The notes: generated by a model not told the origin, from the sequence alone. Counted from the stretch's first letter, positions 35,408 through 46,159 are shown. The stretch: 64,000 nt of DNA from Torreya grandis (GCA_037957365.1 JARHVA010000460.1:349501-413500), one strand, 5' to 3'. Numbers and translations are program-made.

Positions 35408-36787
35408 TTAAAGGATTTTCAGCAATCCATTTGTTTGTTGTATTTTCAAATAATTCTATAGATCTCAACACTCTTATAGTGCATTGGAGAATTTGACCAT
35501 TGAGAGATAGGAAGAGATATTCTTATTCTCATTTGCAGGTGTGTTGGAAGGAGGATCAGAGTTTTTTTTCCAAGTCTGCATTACATTCTTTTCAAGGTCT
35601 TCACTCCATTCAAGAGGATTGTGCTTTAAGTAAATTAGAACTCCATACTTCTCTTTGGATTGCACATTGGTAATTGCATGGTATTCATACTCTGCCTTAT
35701 GTGTTGGAAGGAGATTTGAAGATCAGTTTCAAAGACTCGTGTCATTACTTACATGGTCATGCTTTGGCATATTTACGTTGTTTTTTTCTTTCATAAACTA
35801 TGCCCCTTTTTGGATTGCATAGTATAAGTTGGAGAGTGTTAAGTCTACATTTTTCTTTGTGAACTACATTTTTCTCCTTATCATGGCCTGCTAACATAAG
35901 ATCATTGTATTACCTACTATAGAGGAGTGTTGGAAGACATCATAAAAGTGTGGAGGAGTTGAAGACTATGCTTTCATTCTAATAATATGTCGGAAGTGAT
36001 GCATTCCAATTTACCATAAGTTTCTCCCCCATGGCTTGGCATTGTAGGCCATTCTATTATTTTTTTGATCTAGTTTTGTGAATTGGTTTGGAATAGTGCA
36101 CTGTCCATTCAAGAGGATTGCATTTTTATTATTAAAGACTGCATTGGAGACCAATATAATTGTGTGGAGTCTTTGTTATGTTTTCTCCCTCCTTGTGGCA
36201 CCTCACTTTTTGATCTAACATAAAGATTTCTTTGGCAACACCTACTTAGGGTTAAGACACCTACCAAGCACAATACACTTGTAATCCACTCAATTAACCT
36301 CTAAAACAACTATTTTATACAATATTTATTTTACTAAGTTGTATTTTTCCTTAAGAGGAAGTCAATTTCAATTAAAAGATCATAAGGGTCACCTAGATGG
36401 TTATTTTTCACTTTTGTTGTCTTGAGGACGTCTTCAACACACTTTCAGTTCAAACAAGTTATTGGAAGGCTAGGTTAATATCTAATTTAGTCACAAACAT
36501 AAACTTGTAGTGTAAATTTTATTAAATTGGACCCATTTACGAGAATTCATAAATCATATATATTTTGAATCGTAACTCGAATTGGAGTTCAATTATTTTC
36601 AAAAGAATATAGTTTTCAATTATGTATCCATCAATGTCTTCAATTTGTAAAAAATCATTACTTTTATAAAGTGCCAAAATTTGGGGAGGGGGGGGGGGAG
36701 GGGATAAATAAAATATTTTGAGGGGTTGTCTCGGTGTTAATTCATTCACCTTTTTGCATTCTTTCTGCTCTTTGGTGATACAATAGC
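35408..36787 (+). other. Long copia leader with internal repeats
   Basis: About 1.4 kb without a coding domain. The phrase GTGTTGGAAG recurs at 35541, 35701 and 35937, and CCATTCAAGAGGATTG at about 35603 and 36105, so it seems built of diverged internal repeats. It ends with a G-run array at 36683-36703 before the Gag ATG. Long leaders hold packaging and dimerisation signals; that role here is inferred. Confidence 0.6.
36683..36703 (+). promoter_or_regulatory. G-run array in the copia leader (copy B)
   Basis: GGGGA, ten G, AGGGG: quadruplex-capable, at the position equivalent to 27317-27343 in copy A. Confidence 0.5.
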
Positions 36788-37690
36788 ATGGATTATACTT
36801 CTGGTATAGATCAATGTGAATTTTTGACTCCACATAATTACCATACATGGAGACCTAGAATGGAAGCAATCATTAAACACAAATGATTATGGTCCTTAAT
36901 GAATAAAACTCAAGCATAGTTCACAAGAGATTATGAAAAATTTCAACAACAATGTCAATTTGATGAGTGTATGGATTTGATAGGGACTTATGTGATTGAT
37001 AGTCTGTTGTTTCATTGAATGGGTGTGATAATCCATTCAAAATGTGGGCTAAACTAAGGGTTTTATTTAAGAAATTAGGTCAAATTTGAGCCATGAATCT
37101 TGAAGTGAATCTTACCTCACTTAATCTTAAAGAATTTTCCCTCTATTATAAACTATCTTACTAAGTTTAAGTACTTGTTGACATAGTTAAAGTGGAGTGT
37201 ATGAGATAAAAAATATGAAAAGTATGTGTACCTGATTCTATCTAATTTGAAGCATCTATTAAAAATATTTGTATCTACCTTTTTCTCTAGCATGGATACC
37301 TTAGGTGGCGCATTTACAATGCCTAATTTAGAGTTTTTTATGAAATACTTACTAGGGAGGAATCCAAATTCTCTCCCCTTGAGTCTTACACCTCTCAAAA
37401 AATATTAGTAGCAGTTCATCCTAAGAGCAAGGAAAAATCAAAGAGTAAGTCCAAAAACACTCCTCCATCTCAAAGTTCCCCCAAGCACAACAACAACACA
37501 TCTAAACTCAAATCATCTTCCAAATCTAAGAATAAGTCTAACCTTTCATGCTCCTATTGTGAGGGGATTGGTCATGAAGAATCTAGGTGTTTTAAGATAA
37601 TGCAAGCTCTAGAGGATGTTGTTAAAAAACATAAGATTTCTATATCCAATATGTATCCATCCCATGAGCATTGAAAAACACTTAATAGTA
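36788..37690 (+). pseudogene. Copia Gag (copy B)
   Basis: Starts at the ATG at 36788: MDYTSGIDQCEFLTPHNYHT then WRPRMEAIIKHK, followed by a stop within a few codons (TGA at about 36883), then frames change repeatedly. Near the C-terminus the zinc knuckle CSYCEGIGHEESRC (CX2CX4HX4C, about 37549-37590) is intact, followed by FKIMQALEDVVKKHK. Gag binds element RNA in the particle. The start was chosen because it lies about 85 bp after the G-run array and matches the usual LTPHNYHTW copia Gag beginning. Confidence 0.85.
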
Positions 37691-37960
37691 TTGGAAGATA
37701 TTAGTCACCTATTTTAGATAGTTGGATTATTGATTCAGGTGCTTCTCACCACATGACTTCTTTTAAGGAGTCTTTTGTATCTTGATTTGAGTTCTAATTC
37801 CAACATTGAGGATGGAAATTCTTCCTTTATTTTTGTTAATGGAAAGGGTGAGATACAACTTGATGGTGGTTGCATTAATGATTCATTATATGTTCTTGGC
37901 ATCACCACCAATCTACATTTAGTTTATTAGATTTGTTTTTCAAGGCAAGACAATGATTTT
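37691..37960 (+). pseudogene. Copia protease (copy B)
   Basis: Active-site phrase SWIIDSGASHHMTSFKESF at about 37719-37776 with D-S-G retained, then a stop. FVNGKGEIQLDGGCINDSLY follows in a shifted frame, and LGITTNLHLVY closes the domain. Confidence 0.82.
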
Positions 37961-38059
37961 AACACCATAGAGACTGAAGTTTGAGCTTTGTTAGAGCCTC
38001 ATACACTTATTGCAACGAGTGTTATTGATCATAGTTATTGACTCTATTACTTTTAGGGT

Positions 38060-38631
38060 TTTGATTATACTCCTCTAAGGACATGTTTGGTTTTTCATGT
38101 AGATTTTGAGAGTAAGCTTTGGCATGAGAGATTTAGACATATCAATTACAAATACTTGAAGGATTTGATCACTCATTGTATGATAGGCTATTTTTGTATG
38201 GTTATATTTCTTGATGGAGTTTTCCATGGTTGTTTATTAGGGAAACAACACTAAGATCCATTTTCTAAGGGTATGTCCTAGATATTTGCTTCACAACTTG
38301 AGCTTGTGCATAATTATTTAATGGTATTTTCTACTACTTTTAATGGAGTTAAATATGCACTTACTTTTATTGTTAATTTATTGAGGCATACTTGGGCTTA
38401 TTTTCTCAAGTACAAGAGTGATGTTTTTGCCCCACTTCAAAGTCTTTAAGGATTGGTTAAGAACCAGTCTTTTAGTTGCATTAAAAAGATTTGTACTAAT
38501 AATGAGGGGGAGTACTTCAGTCAATACTTATATAATTATTTGGTAACTCATGGTATTGTTCACCAATAGTCTATTTCACATACTCCATAACATAATGGAT
38601 TAATAGAATCAAAGAACCACAATGTGAAGGA
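38060..38631 (+). pseudogene. Copia integrase, 5' part (copy B)
   Basis: SKLWHERFRHINYKYLKDL (about 38110), FHGCLLGKQH, LELVHNYLMV, then the catalytic core with RHTWAYFLKYKSDVF, TNNEGEYFSQ (the catalytic region, with the Asp of TDNGGE changed to Asn) and HGIVHQ. It ends at ...AATGTGAAGGA, where the nested element was inserted. Confidence 0.8.
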
Positions 38632-39687
38632 TGTTAAGCACGGAATATACTGAGAGGGGGGGTGAATCAGTATATTATATATCTTATAAATCTTTCCTTT
38701 AATCAATATTCCACTTAATCAAACATTCAAGATATGCAATAAAACTTAAACAATAAACATCACACAAGATAGAGAGAGACATTAGATGTAACGTGGAAAC
38801 CCAATGTGGGAAAAACCATGGAGAATCAATCTCAAATATATTTGTGAGAACAACCCCATAGGAGTGCCATACCCCTTTTCCAAGTACAAAACTTAGCTAC
38901 AATTCATGAGCACCACCTCACAGAAGCTTCAAACCCCTTTGCTGAGCACCAACCTAGCTGTTATTCATGAGCACCAACCCACAGGAGCACCAACCCCTTT
39001 GTGTATACCACACACCTATCTCTCAATGTTGCTATCTCAACAAATGATAGATCAATACAACATATCCTTCCTCTCTCTCACCTTTGCTCTTTTAAGCTAG
39101 ATATAACAAATACAAATCATCTCTCAAAATTACTCTTTTAAGCTAGATATTAAAATATCAAATCAACCTCTCACATCCACATTACAAATGGCTACTCAAG
39201 CATTTATTTATAGCTTTCCAAATGACCTTTGGCCTTCCCCCTTTGTGACCTTTCATTCCTCATGGAAAATGGCACCAATCTTGGATGACCCTTCATATCC
39301 AAGCATTTGAAAAGTCATGTGGTGACCCTTCATGACCAAAAATGTCTTTCCCACTTTTGTCCATATCTTTGGTGACTTTTCATATTCCTTTAAGTGTCCC
39401 TTCATGAGAAATTCGCCCTTTACTATTTTGTCTTCACTTGGTGACTCTTGGTATTCCCAAAGATGACTCTTCATGGGAAAATGCATCCCATCCTTCTTTT
39501 ATCTTTATCCCGTGACTCTTCGACATCTCCATGGGCCCTTATTTTGTCTCATATGTAACCAAAAATATATTCGTTAGTATTAAATAAATATTAACTCATT
39601 TTAGCCAAGATAAACAATATTAAATGAAATGGGGCCTTTATCACCAATAATACTAAACCTTTGACATCAATGAAAATATTTTCAACA
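38632..39687 (-). repeat. 3' LTR of the nested element (1056 bp)
   Basis: On the minus strand it begins TGTTGAAAATATT and ends GCTTAACA. It includes degenerate GAGCACCAAC-type repeats (38905-39000), recurring GTGACCCTTCAT-type repeats (39245-39540) and a 77-codon minus-strand frame (39253-39486). Confidence 0.92.
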
Positions 39688-39701
39688 ATCTCCCCCTTTG
39701 T
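39688..39701 (-). other. Polypurine tract of the nested element
   Basis: On the minus strand ACAAAGGGGGAGAT directly abuts the 3' LTR. Confidence 0.8.
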
Positions 39702-39849
39702 CATTGATGGCAACCTCAATCCTAAAACTGCCACATCCTGTCACCTGCACATATCATCATCTAAAAACATACAATAACTCCCCCTTATTGTAGCAACTTG
39801 TACCTATTCCTTGTACCTATTTTCTACACCTGTACTTGTACCTATTATT

Positions 39850-40412
39850 CTCCCCCTTTGACATCAATGGAAAAGGGCCTACCTAGAGCTAACACTTAGC
39901 TCCCCCTCACTTGATGTTGAACATCAATGGCAGGAAGTAAAAGAAATTACTCCTAACTCCTCTCGTCGATCTTTTGAGAAGATATCTGATTTTACCTATC
40001 CTTTGAGAATCTGCAATCAACTCATTTGAATATTTCCTTCTAATCTCACAACCTTCTACATGAAACTTTAAAGTGTATCCTTGATCACATATTTACCTTA
40101 CACTCAATAGATTATGTTTATAAAACATTCTTAGTCTTGGTTCTACCATTATCCAAAATTAAAGTACCTTTTCCGGCTATCTTGGCAGTGGTTTTATCTC
40201 TGAATCTCATTGTACCACCATTGATCTTTTGTACTCTTATCTCCTATCATATGCTTCAAACATCCACTAACAACAAACCATGGCTGATCTTTACCTCTCA
40301 CATGCAGAGCTATCTGCACCATCATAGAATCTTCAGGTTGTTTCTTCTGCCATGAACATGTCTGAACCTTTTTCTTGATGAATGGAACTTTGAAACTTTG
40401 ATTCTTGTTCAT
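39850..40412 (-). pseudogene. Broken copia protease / pre-integrase of the nested element
   Basis: The minus-strand frame 40194-40412 includes WFVVSGCLKHMIGDKSTKD, which corresponds to the copia protease phrase W-x-x-D-S-G-C-x-x-H-M-T-G-D-K; the catalytic Asp is replaced by Val. A frameshift then gives MRFRDKTTAKIAGKGTLIL, and a further shift gives HNLLS-like and CDQGYTLKF-like pre-integrase phrases. After about 39900 nothing coding is seen before the purine tract, so pol was deleted from here on. Confidence 0.7.
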
Positions 40413-40718
40413 TGAATCTACATGAGTATCCTTTTCCTTCTTTCTAAAACTATTATCTCTTTCTCAACATTCTAATTTCTTATGACCATAATCATTTGAA
40501 ACACTGCATATGCAAGAATCATTCTAATAGCCTCAAACCATAATACTGATGAAAACTTTTCTTCAAAAATATATTCCCTCAAAACATATACAAATTAATC
40601 TGTCAACTCACTTTCTTGTCATGCAAAATATCCAATACCCAATAGCACCCACCATGCTTCAATTTTCTTAAAAGTGTCTCCTTGAAGCCTAGAAGAGACA
40701 CCCCCACATAGAAGGGTT

Positions 40719-41612
40719 CTAGAAATAAATCTCAGGAGATTCCCACATCTCCTCTGTTTCTTCCTTGATCTTCTTATGTTTTTCTTTTAGAATCTGTTTA
40801 AGCATATCTAACCTTTGTTCCCTACTAAACTTATCATTTATGATATTTTTCATCTTCTCAACTTTTGCAACTTTCTTATCTTGACAAAGCTCATGCTCAA
40901 ATGTAACAAGAGATTCTTTACAATCCTTATCTGATTCTTTATCTACTATAGCAATTAATTCATTTTCATTCTTAAACTCAACCTGATCAACCTTTGCTAT
41001 TTTTGGTCTCCACACCTTAATTTGACTCTTCTTATATCTTTTAGGGGCTTTGTAACCTTTTACATACTCTGAATATCTCTTTACTTTATTTTGGCATAAT
41101 CTAGCAATATGGCCAACCTCATGACAACAAAAGCAAACAATATTTATCATACCTTTTTCTTGAATGTGACTAATATCTCCCTTTGACTCATTTCTTCTCC
41201 TCATACAATCTTTGGCCCTATGACCAACATGATGACAGACAAAACAACGGCCATGAAAAGAATTTGAAAACTTGAAAGCATTGGGCTGCCTGATTGGCTT
41301 CTTTGATTTGCCTGCAAAACCTGCATCCTTCTTTCCTTGGACTGATATTTCATGATCTTTCTCAACCTTGATTATAAGCTTCTCATGATTATCCTTTAAA
41401 GAATCTAACTCAACCTTCAAATGATTACACTCTTCTTCTTTTGATATTAAAATTGAAGTTGCAACCTCTAACTGATTTTTAAGATCCTGAATAAATATCT
41501 TATTTTCTTTTACTTCTATAGCCAACTTAGAATCCAAGATACACACCTTTTCCTTAAGAGACTCAACCATAGAATTCAACTCTTTATTCTCCTTCTTTAT
41601 CTGCTTGTCCAT
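40719..41612 (-). CDS. Gag-like protein with coiled coil and two CCHC zinc knuckles
   Basis: A 297-codon uninterrupted minus-strand frame starting about 53 bp after the primer-binding site. Residues 1-90 are heptad-like and Glu/Lys/Leu-rich, a probable coiled coil. Residues 100-120 are basic. Two canonical zinc knuckles follow: CFVCHHVGHRAKDC (123-136) and CFCCHEVGHIARLC (160-173), both CX2CX4HX4C. After them come a basic linker (RYKKSQIKVWRPK) and an acidic/basic helical C-terminus. The UBN2 capsid domain normal for copia Gag is not evident; the protein may be only the C-terminal part of a larger Gag or a distinct form. It likely binds element RNA and self-associates. The intact frame contrasts with the broken protease beside it and with every other coding region in this window. 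Confidence 0.8.
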   Translation of the reverse strand: MDKQIKKENKELNSMVESLKEKVCILDSKLAIEVKENKIFIQDLKNQLEVATSILISKEEECNHLKVELDSLKDNHEKLIIKVEKDHEISVQGKKDAGFAGKSKKPIRQPNAFKFSNSFHGRCFVCHHVGHRAKDCMRRRNESKGDISHIQEKGMINIVCFCCHEVGHIARLCQNKVKRYSEYVKGYKAPKRYKKSQIKVWRPKIAKVDQVEFKNENELIAIVDKESDKDCKESLVTFEHELCQDKKVAKVEKMKNIINDKFSREQRLDMLKQILKEKHKKIKEETEEMWESPEIYF

Positions 41613-41664
41613 CTTTGCTTTTCCTTTGATCTACCTTCAAGCTGTTAAACCCTTTCTGAAGGAA

Positions 41665-41679
41665 CCTGCTCTGATACCA
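41665..41679 (-). other. Primer-binding site of the nested element
   Basis: On the minus strand TGGTATCAGAGCAGG, two bases inside the right LTR; the 12-base core is a perfect initiator-Met tRNA type. It fixes the element's orientation. Confidence 0.92.
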
Positions 41680-41681
41680 AT

Positions 41682-42781
41682 TGTTAAGCACAAAATATAC
41701 TGAGAGGGGGGGGGGGTGAATCAGTATATTATATATCTTATAAATATTTCCTTTAATCAATATTCCACTTAATCAAACATTCAAGATATGCAATAAAACT
41801 TATACAGTAAACATCACACAAGACAGAGAGAGACACCAGATATAACGTGGAAACCCAATGTGGGAAAAACCATGGAGAATCAATCTCAAATATATTCATG
41901 AAAACAACCCCACAGGAGCACCATACCTCTTTTCCAAGTACAAACCTCAGCTAAAATTTGTGAGCACCACCCCATAGGAGCTTCAAACCCCTTTGCCAAG
42001 CACCAACCCAACTGCTATTCGTGAGCACCAACCCACAAGAGAACCAACCCAACAACAATTCATGAGCACCAACCCATAAGAGCACCAAACCCTTTGTGTA
42101 TACCACACACCTATCTCTCAATGTTGCTATCTCAACAAATGATAGATCAATACAACATCCCTTCCTCTCTCTCACATTTTCTCTTCTAATCTAGATATAA
42201 CAAATACAAATCATCTCTCAAAATTACTCTTCTAAGCTAGATATTAAAATATCAAATCAACCTCTGACATCCACATTACAAATGGCTACTCAAGCCTTTA
42301 TTTATATCTTTCCAAATGTCCTTTGGCCTTCCCCCTTTGTGACCTTTCATTCCTCATGGAAAATGGCACCAATCTTGGATGACCCTTCATATCCAAGCAT
42401 TTGAAAAGTCATGTGGTGACCCTTCATGACCAAAAACATCTTTCCCACTTTTGTCCATATCTTTGGTGAATTTTCATATTCCTTTAAGTATCCCTTCATG
42501 AGAAATTCTTCCTTTACTCTTTTTTCTTCACTTGGTGACTCTTGGTATTCCCCAAGATGACTCTTCATGGGAAAATGCATCCCATCCTTCTTTTGTCTTT
42601 ATCCCGTGACTCTTCAACTTCTCCATGGGCCCTTATTTTGTCTCATATGCAACCAAAAATATATTTGTTAATATTAAATAAATATTAACTCATTTTAGCC
42701 AAGATAAACAATATTAAATGCAATGGGGCCTTTATCACCAATATTATTAAATGTTTGACATCAATGACAATATTTCCAATA
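41682..42781 (-). repeat. 5' LTR of the nested element (1100 bp)
   Basis: Matches 38632-39687 with a few percent differences by eye. It is 44 bp longer, mainly from one extra GAGCACCAACCCA-type unit near 42010-42065 and a longer G run (41708-41716). A 77-codon minus-strand frame is also open here (42347-42580). Confidence 0.92.
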
Positions 42782-42786
42782 AAGGA

Positions 42787-43110
42787 GAGGTCTAACTACA
42801 TGTTGCATTCATAGGATTTATCCCTCATCTATTGGGTATAAGTAGTTAACTGTGTGAATTACATTCAAAATCACACACCACAAAGAACACTTGAGCATTT
42901 GACTCTGGAGGTCTGGAACCAAGCCTGATTTCTCAATTTTAAAAGTATTTAAGAGCCATGCTTGGGCATTTACACCAAAGAAATAATGGAAAGCAGTGGA
43001 TTAGAAGAGCAAACACTTGATCTTTATAAAGTATTTTGAGGACATGAGAGCTTATCAGCTTTTGGATCCTAATACTCGTGATGTTATTTTTTGAATGAAC
43101 ACATGTATAA
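42787..43110 (+). pseudogene. Copia integrase, 3' part (copy B)
   Basis: Continues the host integrase after the nested element (GAGGTCTAACTACATGTTGC), parallel to copy A from about 30980. It includes the segment matching KVFRSHAWAFTPKK and RAYQLLDPNTRDVI. Broken by stops. Confidence 0.7.
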
Positions 43111-43429
43111 TTTGATGTGTGTTTCACTTATAATGATTCTTCATCTTCTTCCATACCTTCTTTTTCTTCTTCTTTTTTTGATTCTTCACCTCCTCTTGAG
43201 GATTCATTCTTTAAGGAGTGAGTTCAAGAGGCCCCTGAGGAGGTTATGTATGTTGAGGATCCTATTTACACTCATGTTGTCATCATACCATTGTGGGCTC
43301 ATACTACAATTTATGATACAACACCATTCATACATGATCTTCTACCCACTTGACATCATCATACACATTCTACATATACTGAACTTTTGTGTCAAACATT
43401 CTCTGAGGATCCACAATTTTTCACAAGCT

Positions 43430-44060
43430 CATGGGATAATAGATGAGTATTCTTTATTAATGAAAAATCATACCTGGGATTTGGTATATCTTCTTAAGGG
43501 ATGAAAGTTGGTTAGGTGCAAGTGGGTATACCACACCAAGTATGCAACTAATAGGTCCATTAACAAGTATAAGACACATCTAATTGTAAAGAATTTCTCC
43601 TAGGTCAAAGGTATTGACTACTCTAAGAATTTTGCACTCGTTGCCAAGATGGATTCTATTCACCTTATACTTTCTCTTGCTACATCATAGGGTTAGCCAG
43701 TGTATCAGATGCATGTTATAAGTGCCTTATTGCATAGAGATTTGTATAAATAAATCTATATGGAGCAGCCTACTAGGTTTTTTCATGATTCTTCTTTTAT
43801 TTATCAACTTATGAGGTCTCTTTATGGTGTCAAACAGGGCCCTCAAGCATGGTATGCGAATATGGATTCATTCCATCTCTGTACTAGCTTTATTCATTGC
43901 CACTCTGATCCCATAATTTATATCCAGCATATCAGGTAGGACATTGTTATATTAGTTTTATGTGTTGATGATTTACTTCTCTCAGGTAGCTCCTCTTCTC
44001 AGATTCAATCTATTCAACAAACACTTTTAATATAGTTTGATATGATAGATATTGATGTTT
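43430..44060 (+). pseudogene. Copia reverse transcriptase (copy B)
   Basis: NHTWDLVYLLKG, LVRCKWVYHTKYATNRSI, then MEQPTRFFHDSS, LMRSLYGVKQGPQAWYANMD and LVLCVDDLLLSGSSS. The catalytic Tyr of Y-V-D-D is Cys here. Stops and shifts occur throughout. Confidence 0.86.
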
Positions 44061-44399
44061 TACACTTCTTCCTTGGATTGAAGATTTTAAAGTTAGATTC
44101 AAGTATCCATTTGAGTCAGTAAAAGTACACCCTTGATCTTCTTCATCCTTTTATCATGGATAATTGTAAGCCAACCCCCTTTCCTTTTCAATCTGGAGTC
44201 ACTCTAACTTCTACTTACAGTACTTCTCTTTGTGATCGTACATTATATAGGTAGATGGTTTGTATTGTTATATATTTGACTCATACTAACCCTAACATTT
44301 CATTTGCAATTGGGCTTGTATCTAGGTTACACATGCTCTTCATGATAGTTATTGAAAAACTTCTAAGAGTATTTTATGATATCTATGAGGCACTACTCA

Positions 44400-44850
44400 T
44401 TTTAGATTACACTACAATAGGGGTTTTACTCAATTGGTTGGTTACACTAATTTAGATTGGGTAGGTTCTCTTGATGACACACATTCCCCTTATGGATACA
44501 TATGCTATCCCGGTTAGTCATCTATTGCTTAGATGTGCAAGAAATAATAGGCTATTGCACTTTCATTTACATAAGTTAAATAGAGGGTAACAATTATAAT
44601 GAGTTAGGAAGTTCTTTAGCTTCATCAGTGATTGATAAGGTTTAGATTCATGTAGGATTCATCTACTATCCTTTGATGTGACAACCAAAGTGCAATTCAC
44701 ATATCCCAAAACTTAGTTGAGCACCAGAAAACCAAGCACGTTGAGATACACATACACTTCATGCATTAACACATTGATGATGGAGTTCTTAGCTTGGAGT
44801 ACATTTCGACTCAACAGTAGGTTGCCACATCTTCATGAATTTTTCTGCAT
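44400..44850 (+). pseudogene. Copia RNase H (copy B)
   Basis: LDWVGSLDDTHSPYGYICY and later pieces parallel to copy A, with many stops. A GAGGGGAG purine tract follows, directly before the 3' LTR. Confidence 0.68.
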
Positions 44851-45056
44851 CACCTCATTTCCTTGAGTTACATGGAATGCTTGGGGTTTTAGAAGTTATT
44901 CTTAGGGGGTATTCATGAGGACATCTTCCTTATTCATTTCATGGATATATATTGTACATGATCACCTTATCAGGCCTAGTTATCAGGACACATACTATGG
45001 ATATGCCACTATATCATATTTGCCTATTGTTAATCCCTAAATTTACTTGAGGGGAG

Positions 45057-45337
45057 TGTTAGAGTATATTTCTCATGCTTACTAGGTTCTAGATATCTTT
45101 TTTTGTCTTTTCCTAGCTTTGTCCTATGTGAGGATTTAACCCACATTGCTTAGTTAGGCTAGTTTATTATTTTATCTTACCTACTTATGCAATGGTTCTC
45201 CTTTGTACTTGCATGTCTTATTCTGAATAAAATGATTTTACTTTTATTTTCATATCATATTTGTGACATTCTTCTGACGTTATTTTTGTGAATACTTTAG
45301 ATTCATGGGTTCTTGGAATGTTTTCTCATTCATAGCA
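45057..45337 (+). repeat. Copia 3' LTR (copy B, 281 bp)
   Basis: Begins TGTTAGAGTATATTTCTC and ends CATTCATAGCA. Confidence 0.88.
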
Positions 45338-45355
45338 GTTTCCATTTATAAATTT

Positions 45356-45713
45356 AAAAATGGGTTAATGGGCTCATGATATGGAACTAACCTTAATGAT
45401 CATTATATTAAAGAGTGATGCCTACATATCCAATTCTCCAAGGAGGTACTCAGACATATGTAGTTCTCCCCTAGGTGTGGGATTATGTTATATAATTAGA
45501 GCAATATATTGCATGTAATGCAAGTAGTGATCTCACATATAAGTTGACAAATATATATTAGGTGATACTCTTGGGAAGATTCATACCTTTTTGGAACTAC
45601 TCCTATGATTGATATGTGATTAGGAATAAATAGAAAAGGTTTGCTCTTTTGAATGCTTGATTAAGTGCTTCTTAACAATTAGCATTATGAGTTTTAGGTG
45701 AGGAATGAATGAA

Positions 45714-45781
<68 letters not shown>

Positions 45782-46159
45782 CTTTAAGATAAACCAAGGA
45801 TAATGATTAATTTACAAATGAGATGACTCTGGGGAAATGGACGCCTCATAGGATATTAACACATATGTCGATGCATGGTTTTTATGGATGGACATACCTA
45901 TCCAAGATGCTATAAAATAGGTATAAGTAAAAATTTGAAAATGAATTATAGATAGAAGGTTTACAACGCTTTTCATAGTTCAAAAATCCTAGGTCATCAG
46001 AATAGATAGGGTTGGACTAAGAAATAAATAATTAGACATGTATAGATAGAAGTATGTGATCCTTTTGGGAAATGGGAACATTTAGGATAGAAATATAGAT
46101 CCTTTGAGCCATATTTTCCAAATGTGTAGTATTGAGATGCTAGATATTTAGTTTTAGTA
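45356..46159 (-). repeat. LTR-like repeat, left copy, with (AC)n expansion
   Basis: Parallel to 50434-51203 at roughly 80% identity by eye: AAAAATGGGTTA, CTACATATCCAAT, TAGTTCTCCCCTAGGTGT, TGTGATTAGGAATAAATAG, GAATGAATGAAGGA, AGTATTGAGAT and TTTTAGTA. Minus orientation is suggested by the Gag scrap inside and by a purine tract on the minus strand (AAAAAGGGGTAAATT) just beyond 46160. Confidence 0.7.
45716..45779. repeat. (AC)32 microsatellite
   Basis: 64 bp of uninterrupted AC dinucleotides within the left LTR-like copy. The partner copy has an unexpanded AT-rich sequence at this point. Confidence 0.97.

Larger units (their letters stand above)
38632..42781 (-). mobile_element. Minus-strand non-autonomous LTR element encoding a coiled-coil Gag
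   Basis: LTRs at 38632-39687 and 41682-42781 face the minus strand: the primer-binding site lies beside the right LTR and the purine tract beside the left one. The 5-bp duplication AAGGA flanks it (38627-38631 and 42782-42786). Copy A of the host element keeps the unoccupied site (TTGAAGGAGATGTCTAAC near 30973), confirming the boundaries. The interior is only about 2 kb: one intact Gag frame and a broken protease/pre-integrase piece. Integrase, RT and RNase H are absent, so it depended on another element. The primer site and protease remnant suggest a Ty1/copia parent. Confidence 0.93.
35114..45337 (+). mobile_element. Full-span copia element (copy B) containing a nested element
   Basis: Both 281-bp LTRs, primer-binding site, long leader, Gag, protease, integrase, RT and RNase H are present in Ty1/copia order. 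Integrase is interrupted by the minus-strand element 38632-42781. Removing that leaves about 6.07 kb, a usual copia length. Coding parts are broken by many stops. Confidence 0.9.
33760..45356. repeat. Tandem segmental duplication, copy B
   Basis: Partner of 21866-33541. It starts near the TATGTGTGTGTATTAATCGCAAGG phrase and contains eroded remains of the gene-like segment (about 33900-34130). It lacks the 3.27-kb block, then has flank, copia 5' LTR, leader, coding region with nested element, and 3' LTR. Its right end coincides with the start of the LTR-like repeat at 45356. About 220 bp (33542-33759) at the junction between copies has no clear partner. Confidence 0.75.

Noticed and set aside
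41951..42175. 74-codon minus-strand frame rich in Leu, Val and Trp
   Set aside because: It lies over the degenerate GAGCACCAACCCA repeats of the LTR and is explained by the repeat; the left LTR lacks it.
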